From JARFQH01 sp041299015 (GTDB lineage Bacteria; Desulfobacterota; Desulfobacteria; Desulfobacterales; SG8-13): a stretch of DNA of 64,000 nt. Position numbers and translations under genes: made by a program. The stretch spans positions 11,632 through 75,631 of the forward strand of contig JBFYWB010000054.1 in NCBI GenBank assembly GCA_041299015.1, given 5' to 3'. Below are positions 25,557 through 33,176 of this stretch, one piece after another; positions within the stretch are counted from its first letter, which is position 1; each line of letters opens with the position of its first letter. The notes under the pieces are model-generated. The model was given only the letters and a program-made list of their open reading frames with translations. It was not told where the DNA came from and did not search any database.

Positions 25557-26243
25557 ATGGAAGGACGCGCCTCCTCCAAGCGATTCAACAGAGTTAGATT
25601 TCGTTCTATCTTGCTTGTGGTAGCCCTCCTATTCTGGTTGGCCGGTTGCGCTTCCTCGACCGACCGACGACATCCCGAGTTCAACCACCGCATTCAAGCG
25701 ATCAGGACGCTATGCCTGTTATCGTCGGACACCATCGTTTTCGAAGAACTTCCCGACGGCCGATTGCAGCAGCGCAACAATCGAAGCGAGGCGGCACGTT
25801 TTTTTGTGCAACAGGCGCTCGTGGCTGAATTGACCGCCCGCAACTTTCGTGTCTCCACCTATCCGGCTGATGCGGCCAACTGTGCGGGCGAACTTCAGGA
25901 GGTCCTCGATTTGTACCGGGCGGTCAACAGGTCTATCCAACTCCATACCTTCGGACCCGAGGTTTTCACTGCAAAAAAAGACCGTTTCGAATATTCGGTC
26001 GGACCGCTCACGACACTGCTGCAGCAAAACGGTGCAGACGCAATCGTTTTCGTCCGTGTTCTCCACAGGTATTCTTCCGAGCGTTCACGCAGCTTCATCA
26101 GCCTCGGTCTGGCTGATGCATCCGGCACCATTTTGTGGTATGGCGCCAACGGTAACCGGGAAGCTAAGGGTATCGAGGACGTGGACGGGACCACCCACCT
26201 TGTGAGAAAAGCCCTGATTAATTTTCCGGAGGGGCGCTTGTGA
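25557..26243 (+). CDS. Lipoprotein, unknown function
   Basis: A 228-residue lipoprotein. After a basic start, SILLVVALLFWLAGCASS gives a lipobox LAGC. The mature part (DTIVFEELPDGRLQQRNNRS, FFVQQALVAELTARNFRVST, GADAIVFVRVLHRYSSERSR, DASGTILWYGANGNRE) resembles lipoproteins of the GNA1162/DUF799 type that carry a TIR-like or CsgG-like fold, but this is a loose resemblance. The gene overlaps the M48 protease start by four bases (GTGA), so the two are translationally coupled. It probably faces the periplasm on the outer membrane. Confidence 0.75.
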   Translation: MEGRASSKRFNRVRFRSILLVVALLFWLAGCASSTDRRHPEFNHRIQAIRTLCLLSSDTIVFEELPDGRLQQRNNRSEAARFFVQQALVAELTARNFRVSTYPADAANCAGELQEVLDLYRAVNRSIQLHTFGPEVFTAKKDRFEYSVGPLTTLLQQNGADAIVFVRVLHRYSSERSRSFISLGLADASGTILWYGANGNREAKGIEDVDGTTHLVRKALINFPEGRL

Positions 26244-27421
26244 AACAGATCGCATGGTGGACCTTCTGGCTGATTCTCACCTGTATCTGCACCTTTGCCG
26301 TGGCCGAGGAGCCGGATTCGAGCAAAAATGATATCCACGAACTTATGGAGGCCGCCAGTCAGGATGAACAGCGCCTCGAGCAAACCGGTGTGGTGTATAG
26401 GGATCCAAAGCTCGAAACTTACATCAACCAGGTGGCGATGCGACTGGTTGCATCCGAGCCGGTAAAAGATGGCCAATTCAGGGTCAAAGTGATCAAGGAT
26501 CCGCACCTGAATGCCTTCACCTACCCCAATGGCCTCTGCTATGTCCATACCGGCATTCTTGCGCGGTTAGAAAACGAGGCTCAACTGGCGGCTTTGCTAT
26601 CCCACGAGATTGCCCATTACATCCATCAGCATGCGATAGGCGGTATCCGACGCCTCCATCATCAGGCCACCCCTGCCGCTCGTGACTCGGCAGAGGAAGA
26701 AACAACTTCATCGGCAGCATTTGTGCTGCAGAGTGTCGAATGCGCGTGGTCCGGTTATCGCCATGAAGCCGAATTCGAGGCCGACCGGGAGGGGTTGAAG
26801 CTCATGATGCGGGCAGGTTACAATCCTTATGAGGCGTTGCGGCTCTTCGAACACCTGGCAGAGGAAATGGCTCGGGAGAACTATCAGGAGCCGCTGTTTT
26901 TCAGCTCGCATCCCCGATTGCAGACCCGTATCCAAAAGTGTACCGAATTCCTGGTTTCCATCGACCCAAGCGCAGGGTCATGGAATAACCGCGGAAACCG
27001 TTTTGGGCTCATGCTGCGAGATGTGATTCTGGATAACATCGCCCTCGATATTCAAGCCGGGCGTTTCACCCAAGCGCGCCAGGCTTCGGAGAAATACCAG
27101 GCGACTTATTCGGATGATGCCCGAGCCTACTACTTGCTGGGGGAAATCCATCGTCGACTGGGCCGTGATCGGCACGAATCCGAACGAGCCGAATCCTTTT
27201 ATAAACGCGCCATCGACCTGGATGCCGATTACCCTGAACCGTATCGGGTTCTCGGTCTGATGTACTACAAATCCGGGCAACTTCAACAAGCGCAAGCGTA
27301 TCTCGAAGCCAGTCTCCTGCTGGCGCCGCACGCACAGGAAAATACTTATATCCGGCACTACCTCGAGCGCATTCATTCACGAGGTCTGCGACCGGAAAAG
27401 TTGGCCTGCAGGGAAAAGTGA
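26240..27421 (+). CDS. M48-family periplasmic metalloprotease with TPR tail (BepA-like)
   Basis: A 393-residue exported zinc protease. The signal peptide is VKQIAWWTFWLILTCICTFA with cleavage after AVA. The catalytic motif is LLSHEIAHYIHQHA (HExxH, about residue 118), with the third ligand Glu in EAEFEADREGLKLM near residue 180. YNPYEALRLFEHLAEEM and FFSSHPRLQTRI are typical of M48. The C-terminal part has TPR-like repeats (ARAYYLLGEIHRRLG; PEPYRVLGLMYYKSGQLQQA). Relatives such as BepA/YfgC maintain outer membrane protein assembly. GTG 26240 overlaps the upstream lipoprotein stop, and a second lipoprotein gene follows, so the three probably act together at the envelope. Confidence 0.92.
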   Translation: MKQIAWWTFWLILTCICTFAVAEEPDSSKNDIHELMEAASQDEQRLEQTGVVYRDPKLETYINQVAMRLVASEPVKDGQFRVKVIKDPHLNAFTYPNGLCYVHTGILARLENEAQLAALLSHEIAHYIHQHAIGGIRRLHHQATPAARDSAEEETTSSAAFVLQSVECAWSGYRHEAEFEADREGLKLMMRAGYNPYEALRLFEHLAEEMARENYQEPLFFSSHPRLQTRIQKCTEFLVSIDPSAGSWNNRGNRFGLMLRDVILDNIALDIQAGRFTQARQASEKYQATYSDDARAYYLLGEIHRRLGRDRHESERAESFYKRAIDLDADYPEPYRVLGLMYYKSGQLQQAQAYLEASLLLAPHAQENTYIRHYLERIHSRGLRPEKLACREK

Positions 27422-27471
27422 GCTGCCGAGTTGCCGGCCCAACCGTCTTTTTAACCACCTGAAGTTGGCAG

Positions 27472-28017
27472 ATGAAAAACGGACTCATTCTACTGACCCT
27501 TATTGGTTTAATTACCGGATGTTGCGGCTGGAAGGCCGTCGATGGTGATTTTCAGGCAGATACCTATCGTATGGAGGTTCCCGGTGGGTGGATGAAATTT
27601 GACTCCGGCGCCTATGTGATGATTTCGCGCGACGGACCCTATCTTCAGTATATCTTGTTTCAGGAACGACCCCTGGACAGACCCTTTCGTCATGCCCGCA
27701 AGCGTCTGACTGCGGACATGCTACCCCAGGAAGCCGCCCAAACCGTTATTGACGACTTGTCTTCAGACCCGATGGTGGCGAATTTTGGCGTCATCGAAAA
27801 CGCACCGGCCGTCATCGACGACCATGATGGCTTCAAGTTGCTGTTCAACTACCGTGACCGGGAGGGGCTGATCCTAAAAACCGCCTATTACGGCTTCATT
27901 CAAGGCCAAAGCTACTATAGCCTTCGTTACACGGCTCCGCAGCGGTACTACTTTGATAAGGATATCGAGGTATTCGAATCGATGCTGGCGAAGTTTCACC
28001 TGCTTGCGGCACGTTGA
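27472..28017 (+). CDS. Lipoprotein, unknown function
   Basis: A 181-residue lipoprotein starting MKNGLILLTLIGLITGCCGW with lipobox ITGC. The mature part contains YRMEVPGGWMKFDSGAYVMI, LQYILFQERPLDRPFRHARK and KTAYYGFIQGQSYYSLRYTA, a pattern like proteins with a PsbP/DUF1795-type fold, named here with low certainty. It follows the M48 protease by 50 bases and is likely the last gene of that operon. The ribosome binding site is weak. Confidence 0.7.
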   Translation: MKNGLILLTLIGLITGCCGWKAVDGDFQADTYRMEVPGGWMKFDSGAYVMISRDGPYLQYILFQERPLDRPFRHARKRLTADMLPQEAAQTVIDDLSSDPMVANFGVIENAPAVIDDHDGFKLLFNYRDREGLILKTAYYGFIQGQSYYSLRYTAPQRYYFDKDIEVFESMLAKFHLLAAR

Positions 28018-28316
28018 TGAACTGCCGATGGCCAATTGGCTCCGATTCATCTTTCGCCGGTGGTCGCGGCGAACTCGTTGCGGGTCGTCCTTTCTGCCGG
28101 CAGGTTGATATTTACTTGTTTTAAGCGGTTCGATATAGTCAGAACCGATTTTTGCGTTAAACGCTCTGGCCGCATTTTTGAAGTCGCCTTTTTTCGCGCA
28201 TAGCCGGTCGATCGCTTGGGACCGAATGAGGCATCCGGATAAAACGGACGTGCTCATCACCGTGCAGTCCGCCGCTTTTCCGAAGGGTGAATCGAGGTGA
28301 AGACGGCGAAAACGCC

Positions 28317-28937
28317 ATGAAAATTCTGAGCGTTTCAGATGTTGTCGAGCCATCGCTGTATCCCGCAGTCGATACCGGCCGGTTTACAGGAATCGATCTC
28401 GTCTTGGCGTGCGGCGATCTGCCGCCGGAGTATCTGTCTTTTTTGAGAAACTTTTTTAACGTGCCTCTCTATTACATCCGCGGCAACCACGATATCCGCT
28501 ATGACAGAAAGCCGCCCCTTGGATGTACCGAGGTTCACGGCAGGCTGGTGCGGTTCAGGGGTGTTAACATTCTGGGATTTGGGGGCTCGCACTGGTATAA
28601 CGGCGGGCCGCACCAGTACACCGAAGGGCAGATGCGACTCCTGGTATTTCGGATGCTGCCTGCGCTCTTGCGACGGGGCGGCGTTGACCTCGTCATGACC
28701 CACGCCCCGCCGCGTTTTGTGCATGATGCCGAGGATCCCTGCCATCAGGGCTTTGTCGTCTTTCGCCGGCTGATTCGTCGATGGCGCCCGCAATACTTCA
28801 TTCACGGGCACATCCACTGCAGTTTCACTCATGATGCCGAACGGATCACCCTGATAGAATCGACCCGGGTCGTTAACACTTATGGCCATTTTCAGCTTGA
28901 AATCGACGATCGCCCGACTGCGGGACAGACTTGGTAA
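28317..28937 (+). CDS. Calcineurin-like metallophosphoesterase
   Basis: A 206-residue cytoplasmic phosphoesterase. It begins MKILSVSDVVEPSLYP (DxH replaced by DVV at the first metal motif), then LVLACGDLPPEYLSFL (GDxx), YYIRGNHDIRYD (GNHD), VDLVMTHAPP and YFIHGHIH (GHxH). Four of five metal-binding blocks are normal; the first has Asp but no His. Substrate is unknown; similar small proteins occur widely. ATG 28317 starts at the fold's first strand. The last 56 bases overlap the next gene in another frame. Confidence 0.85.
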   Translation: MKILSVSDVVEPSLYPAVDTGRFTGIDLVLACGDLPPEYLSFLRNFFNVPLYYIRGNHDIRYDRKPPLGCTEVHGRLVRFRGVNILGFGGSHWYNGGPHQYTEGQMRLLVFRMLPALLRRGGVDLVMTHAPPRFVHDAEDPCHQGFVVFRRLIRRWRPQYFIHGHIHCSFTHDAERITLIESTRVVNTYGHFQLEIDDRPTAGQTW

Positions 28938-30000
28938 ACACCTGCCGGATCAGGGTAAAAGCGTCAGTTTCAACGACCGTCGTCAAAGCGAAGCGGCTTT
29001 CGACAGCCGGATTCGGGGTATTCGAACCGTACCGATCGAACGGATCGTGGGCAGTGTCGGACGCTATCAGGATTTCGACGACCGGTTTCGATTGAAACCG
29101 CATGTTCCCTCGGAGCGGCTGCAGCGTATCAAAGAGGCCTTGCGGGAAGGTCGTTTGCTGCCGCCCGTGAAACTTTACCAGATCAAGGATGATTACTATG
29201 TGATGGACGGCAATCATCGCATTGCGGCGGCCAAAGAGCTTGGACACGATGAAATTCTGGCCGACATCATCGAGCTCATTCCTTCGCCAACCACCTTGCA
29301 GAATCTCGTTTTCCGCGACCGGGCGGATTTTCTCGACCGCACGCAGCTCAAAGGGGAGATCCAGTTGACCGAGGTCGGACAGTATGCCCATCTGCTCAAA
29401 CAGATCGAAGACCACCGGGCCTATCTGCAGCAGGAACGAACCGACGGCCTTTCTTTAGATGCGGCCGCCCAGGACTGGTACAAAACCATCTACCGACCTC
29501 TCTGCGCGATCATCCGGCGCGGCCGTCTCCTGGAATCCCTGCCGGGCCGAAGCATCGCGGACCTGTACGCCTACATCTCGGTCCACCAGTGGGAAACAGG
29601 CCGGCGGCGGCGTTACGGTAGCGGGATCGACGAATTGATACCTGACGACATGGAGGCTTTTAGAAAGAAAATGATGGAAATGAAGGATTGCGACTACCCG
29701 GAAATGCGCCGTGGGATCACGGCGTTTGTCCTGATGAACGTACAGGGGAAAAAAGAACTCAAAGTCATCGACAAGATTTACGAACTGGAAGAGGTCCGGG
29801 AAGTACACTCGGTTCACGGCGATATCGACATTCTGGTCAAAATCGTTCTGAGCCGTGATTTACTCAGCTCCGATGCCGAGGTCATTTCACAGTTCGTTCA
29901 CGAGAAGATCCGGCAATTGCCGGGCGTCATCAGCACCAAGACCCTGATTCCGGGATACTCAAAAATCAAGGACGACCGGAGGGCTGCGGAACAATCGTAA
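28882..30000 (+). CDS. ParB-like nuclease-domain protein with C-terminal AsnC/Lrp-type domain
   Basis: A 372-residue protein. Residues about 45-140 are a ParB/Srx-like domain (VPIERIVGSVGRYQDFDDRF; LLPPVKLYQIKDDYYVMDGN; HRIAAAKELG). The middle is helical and has no name. The C-terminal ~85 residues (RGITAFVLMNVQGKKELKVI; EVREVHSVHGDIDILVKIVL; IRQLPGVISTKTLIPGYS) match the AsnC/Lrp ligand-binding (RAM) fold. The combination suggests a sensor coupled to a ParB-type NTP-binding module. ATG 28882 lies 56 bases inside the phosphoesterase gene; no later good start occurs before the ParB domain. Function is unknown. Confidence 0.8.
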   Translation: MAIFSLKSTIARLRDRLGKHLPDQGKSVSFNDRRQSEAAFDSRIRGIRTVPIERIVGSVGRYQDFDDRFRLKPHVPSERLQRIKEALREGRLLPPVKLYQIKDDYYVMDGNHRIAAAKELGHDEILADIIELIPSPTTLQNLVFRDRADFLDRTQLKGEIQLTEVGQYAHLLKQIEDHRAYLQQERTDGLSLDAAAQDWYKTIYRPLCAIIRRGRLLESLPGRSIADLYAYISVHQWETGRRRRYGSGIDELIPDDMEAFRKKMMEMKDCDYPEMRRGITAFVLMNVQGKKELKVIDKIYELEEVREVHSVHGDIDILVKIVLSRDLLSSDAEVISQFVHEKIRQLPGVISTKTLIPGYSKIKDDRRAAEQS

Positions 30001-30110
30001 GGCTGACCTCGAAGGGTTGCCGTGCAAGGGTTTTTCGCGCTGATCTTCGGTTGTCCTCGCCCGTCGTTGGTTCCGCATGTTTTCCAGTAACCGAGAAAAT
30101 GGAGACGACG

Positions 30111-30626
30111 ATGCTGTTAGAAAGCAAATTGGTGCCGGTTTTAAGGGAGGCCGTTACGCTCATAAAGGCCGTGCTTTTCAAGCGCCTCAAGGCGAACCTA
30201 ATGCGCGAATACCCTCGGCAGAATTCTGTGTACCTCAACAGGCTATCCGGTGCCGTGGTCAACGAATTGTTCGGTACCCCCAATACCGACCCGGTATTTA
30301 CAGAGTTCAGCACGGAAAATCATGGCCGCATCGTGGCGGAGCTTAACACCTTGGCATCGGCGCTAAGCGATCTACAGGGTCCATTGACCGACGCATTGCG
30401 CGTTCAGTTTCTCTGTGACAATCTCGAGGGGATCGACAGCGGCCCTGCGCTAATACGGGCGGAAGGCCTCGGAATCCTGTTGGTGGACCGCGAAGTCCCC
30501 TTGCCCAAGACATTCATGAACCTGGTGCGCCGGGTCGGAGTGGCCCACAGTCTCTTAAAGCCGTCGGCCTTTGCAGACGAAGATGAGACGGTGGAAATTC
30601 GCTTAGCTCGACCGGAAACCATCTGA
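30111..30626 (+). CDS. Conserved-looking protein, unknown function
   Basis: A 171-residue soluble, mainly helical protein starting MLLESKLVPVLREAVTLIKA. It contains MREYPRQNSVYLNRLSGAVV, NELFGTPNTDPVFTEF and LSDLQGPLTDALRVQFLCDN. No family is recognised. ATG 30111 has GGAGA upstream; an ATG at 30099 in frame is the alternative. It follows the ParB-like gene by about 110 bases on the same strand. Confidence 0.65.
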   Translation: MLLESKLVPVLREAVTLIKAVLFKRLKANLMREYPRQNSVYLNRLSGAVVNELFGTPNTDPVFTEFSTENHGRIVAELNTLASALSDLQGPLTDALRVQFLCDNLEGIDSGPALIRAEGLGILLVDREVPLPKTFMNLVRRVGVAHSLLKPSAFADEDETVEIRLARPETI

Positions 30627-30734
30627 CGCAAATTGGCAGCCCTGGGTAACATTTTTGGGCAGCCAAGTGCGCGAGAAGAACCATAATAACTTATAACATT
30701 TTGGAATCATATATAATAATAAATACACGCCTAG

Positions 30735-30750
30735 TGGCATGCAAATTGCT
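30735..30750 (+). promoter_or_regulatory. Sigma-54 promoter of a small Cys-rich protein gene
   Basis: TGGCATGCAAATTGCT: GG (30736-30737) and GC (30748-30749) are ten bases apart, and both boxes fit. Transcription should begin near 30761. The sequence before it (about 30680-30725) is AT-rich. Confidence 0.55.
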
Positions 30751-30842
30751 GCGTGAAAACTTTGCAAAGCGTGATCCATAATGCGGTCCATGGGTTGGAT
30801 CATAACGAGTCGGTTCAATCGGCAGATGCAGGAGGGTTCCCC

Positions 30843-31046
30843 TTGATCTGTGAACGCTGCTACCATCACAAAGGCTGTAAACAAAAACCATCCCCGGATG
30901 GCCGCTGCGACGGTTACCTCAAAGACGGTCGGATCGGTCTCGACGAGGACATCGAGATCAATCCGATGGACACGCTTACCATCGACTACGAAACTCTCAA
31001 GAAATTTTTCAAAGATTTGAACGAAGAGCAATTGAAATCCGATTAG
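30843..31046 (+). CDS. Small Cys-rich protein
   Basis: A 67-residue protein, LICERCYHHKGCKQKPSPDG then RCDGYLKDGRIGLDEDIEIN, with four Cys (C-x2-C-x5-C and a fourth in RCDGY) that could bind zinc or an Fe-S cluster, and an acidic, helical end (KKFFKDLNEEQLKSD). The start TTG at 30843 has AGGAGGG seven bases upstream. A longer frame from GTG 30753 would begin before the expected transcription start of the sigma-54 promoter and lacks a ribosome binding site, so the short form is preferred. Function unknown. It converges on the CoA-transferase gene with no gap. Confidence 0.6.
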   Translation: MICERCYHHKGCKQKPSPDGRCDGYLKDGRIGLDEDIEINPMDTLTIDYETLKKFFKDLNEEQLKSD

Positions 31047-31047
31047 A

Positions 31048-32925
31048 TCACGCCAGTTCGTCGAACCGGCATTTCAGATAAATGCCCTCCCCGTCGTAGG
31101 AGGTTTTCACCTTGTAGGGCAGGGTTTTAAAAAGCCGGATCATCGCCTGGTTATGGGGGGCGGTATAGGCGATCAGAGCGGCGATGCCGTTTTCCCGGGC
31201 GGCATCCGCCAGCTTCCTGAGGATAAGACGGCCGAGCCCTTTGTTCTGGTACTTTTTGTTTGCCGAAAAAGCCACTTCGGCCATGTTGTTATCCACCAGC
31301 AGCATGCTCTCACCCACGGCCACCACCTGACCGAAACCGAACTCTCCGACCACCGCCACGAGAGTCAGGTCTTTAACATAGTCGATTTGTGATTTGCTTT
31401 CGACCTCTTTACGGTCGAAGCTGGTTTTTTCGTGGAAAAAACGGGAAAATATATCTTCCTTGTCGAGACTGTAGTAATGCTCCTGGATGCGGCGCTCGTC
31501 CACGGGTTTGGCGGGACGGATGGTGACCTCTACGCCATCGATTTCGATGGTTTCCTCGAGGCGGACCGGGTAGATACCCCGCACGGCCTCTCCGAGGGAA
31601 CGCTCGGATCCGATTATACCGGCCCTCTTGGCCTGCTCGAAGAGTTCCTCTCTGAAATCCGGATGGGCGATTTGGATCATGGCGACAACCCGCTCCTGGT
31701 AGCTCTTGCCGAACAGGTTGATCACGCCATACTCAGTGGCCACATAGTTGACGTCCCCACGGGGCACCACCACCGCCCGGTCACCGAGCGCCGCAACGAT
31801 GTTGCTGCTTTTTCCATCCTCCGTGGTTGAAAAAAGCATTAAAATCGACTTGCCGCCGGGTGCTCGGCGTGCCCCACGGACGAAATCGGCAATACCGGAC
31901 ACGCCGGCATAAAACGTCTGCGCGGAGGCCTCGGCCGTTACCTGCCCGGTGAGGTCGATGGTTCTGGCGACGTTCATCGACACCATGCGGTTGTGGCGCG
32001 AGATGACAAACGGATCGTTGACATAATCCGATGGGCGAAAATCGACCGCTGGGTTGTCGTCGATGAAATCGTAGAGGCTGCGGGAGCCAATGGCGGCGGA
32101 GGCGACCAACTTGCCCTCGTTGAAACCCTTCTTGCGGTTCGTGACGACGCCCATGGCATAGAGGTGCATGATGTCGTCGGTCAGATACTGAGAATGAATC
32201 CCCAGGTCGTTTTTATTGGAGAGGGCCTGGAGAGTTGCCTGGGATGCAGCATCCAGACCGATCTGCAGGGTGGAGCCGTCGTCGATGAGCCGGGCGATGT
32301 GCCGTCCGATGCGGGCCGCCGTTTCCGAGGAGTGCCGGGGACCGACGGCCAGCAGGTCTTCTTCGTGCTCCACGATCACGTCGACATCGTTGACGTGGAT
32401 GAAGCTCTGACCCAATACCCGCGGCATTTTCGAGTTTACCTGGGCGATGACCAAGTCTGCCGATCCAGCCGCCGCAAGAGTTACATCCACCGAAACACCA
32501 AGACTCATCCAGCCGAAATCATCAGGAGGGGAGACCTGGATCAGGGCAACATTGATCGGCAGTTTGTGCGTTTTGAACAACCCGGGGACATCCGACATGT
32601 TCATGGGCGTGATGAACCGCAGATTACGGGTAATCATGTCACCCTCGCGGGCCGAGCCCAAGTATATGGTTCGTACGCTCAGGCTGTGATCCAGAGTTCG
32701 GTCGGCAATTGCTGTCAACGATGTGGTTTCCATACTCATTAGGCGCAGGATTTCAAGGCCCGAAGAGCGGAGCGCCACCTCGGAGAGAGCCCGGACGAGC
32801 GCCTGCGGTTCACCGCAGGCCGATCCAATGAACACACGCTGACCCGGTCGGATCAGGCTGACGGCTTCCAGCATAGTTTTCCTTTTCCCGATGTAATTGT
32901 CGGCCCAATATTCGGAACCAGCCAA
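31048..32925 (-). CDS. Acetyl-CoA hydrolase/CoA-transferase - GNAT fusion
   Basis: A 625-residue cytoplasmic protein. Residues about 1-440 belong to the acetyl-CoA hydrolase/4-hydroxybutyrate CoA-transferase family (VFIGSACGEPQALVRALSEV; INVALIQVSPPDDFGWMSLG; QTFYAGVSGIADFVRGARRA; TEYGVINLFGKSYQERVVAM). Residues about 465-625 are a GNAT domain (MAEVAFSANKKYQNKGLGRL with the acetyl-CoA-binding QNKGLG loop). The same fusion is common in Desulfobacterota. It may recycle acyl-CoA or activate acetate while modifying another substrate. The start is TTG at 32925, with GGAGG six bases upstream. Confidence 0.9.
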   Translation of the reverse strand: MAGSEYWADNYIGKRKTMLEAVSLIRPGQRVFIGSACGEPQALVRALSEVALRSSGLEILRLMSMETTSLTAIADRTLDHSLSVRTIYLGSAREGDMITRNLRFITPMNMSDVPGLFKTHKLPINVALIQVSPPDDFGWMSLGVSVDVTLAAAGSADLVIAQVNSKMPRVLGQSFIHVNDVDVIVEHEEDLLAVGPRHSSETAARIGRHIARLIDDGSTLQIGLDAASQATLQALSNKNDLGIHSQYLTDDIMHLYAMGVVTNRKKGFNEGKLVASAAIGSRSLYDFIDDNPAVDFRPSDYVNDPFVISRHNRMVSMNVARTIDLTGQVTAEASAQTFYAGVSGIADFVRGARRAPGGKSILMLFSTTEDGKSSNIVAALGDRAVVVPRGDVNYVATEYGVINLFGKSYQERVVAMIQIAHPDFREELFEQAKRAGIIGSERSLGEAVRGIYPVRLEETIEIDGVEVTIRPAKPVDERRIQEHYYSLDKEDIFSRFFHEKTSFDRKEVESKSQIDYVKDLTLVAVVGEFGFGQVVAVGESMLLVDNNMAEVAFSANKKYQNKGLGRLILRKLADAARENGIAALIAYTAPHNQAMIRLFKTLPYKVKTSYDGEGIYLKCRFDELA

Positions 32926-33176
32926 TTTTGACCTCCTCGCTCGACTGCGGTGAAACGGTTATTTTTAGATGATCAACAATCGCGACGGTTTTCGAAGCCA
33001 ATTACTAAACCATAGTTCGACCACTCGTCAATATCGGCCGTCAAGGCATCTTAAGGAGACTATAAGGTCAAATTTTCTCTGGTCATATGGGACACGCCGA
33101 TTCTGGGTCCGACCGGCTGGCCTTGCGGCGGCAGTTCGCCCTGCGAGGGGCATCATCAGTATCACGGAGGATTGCG

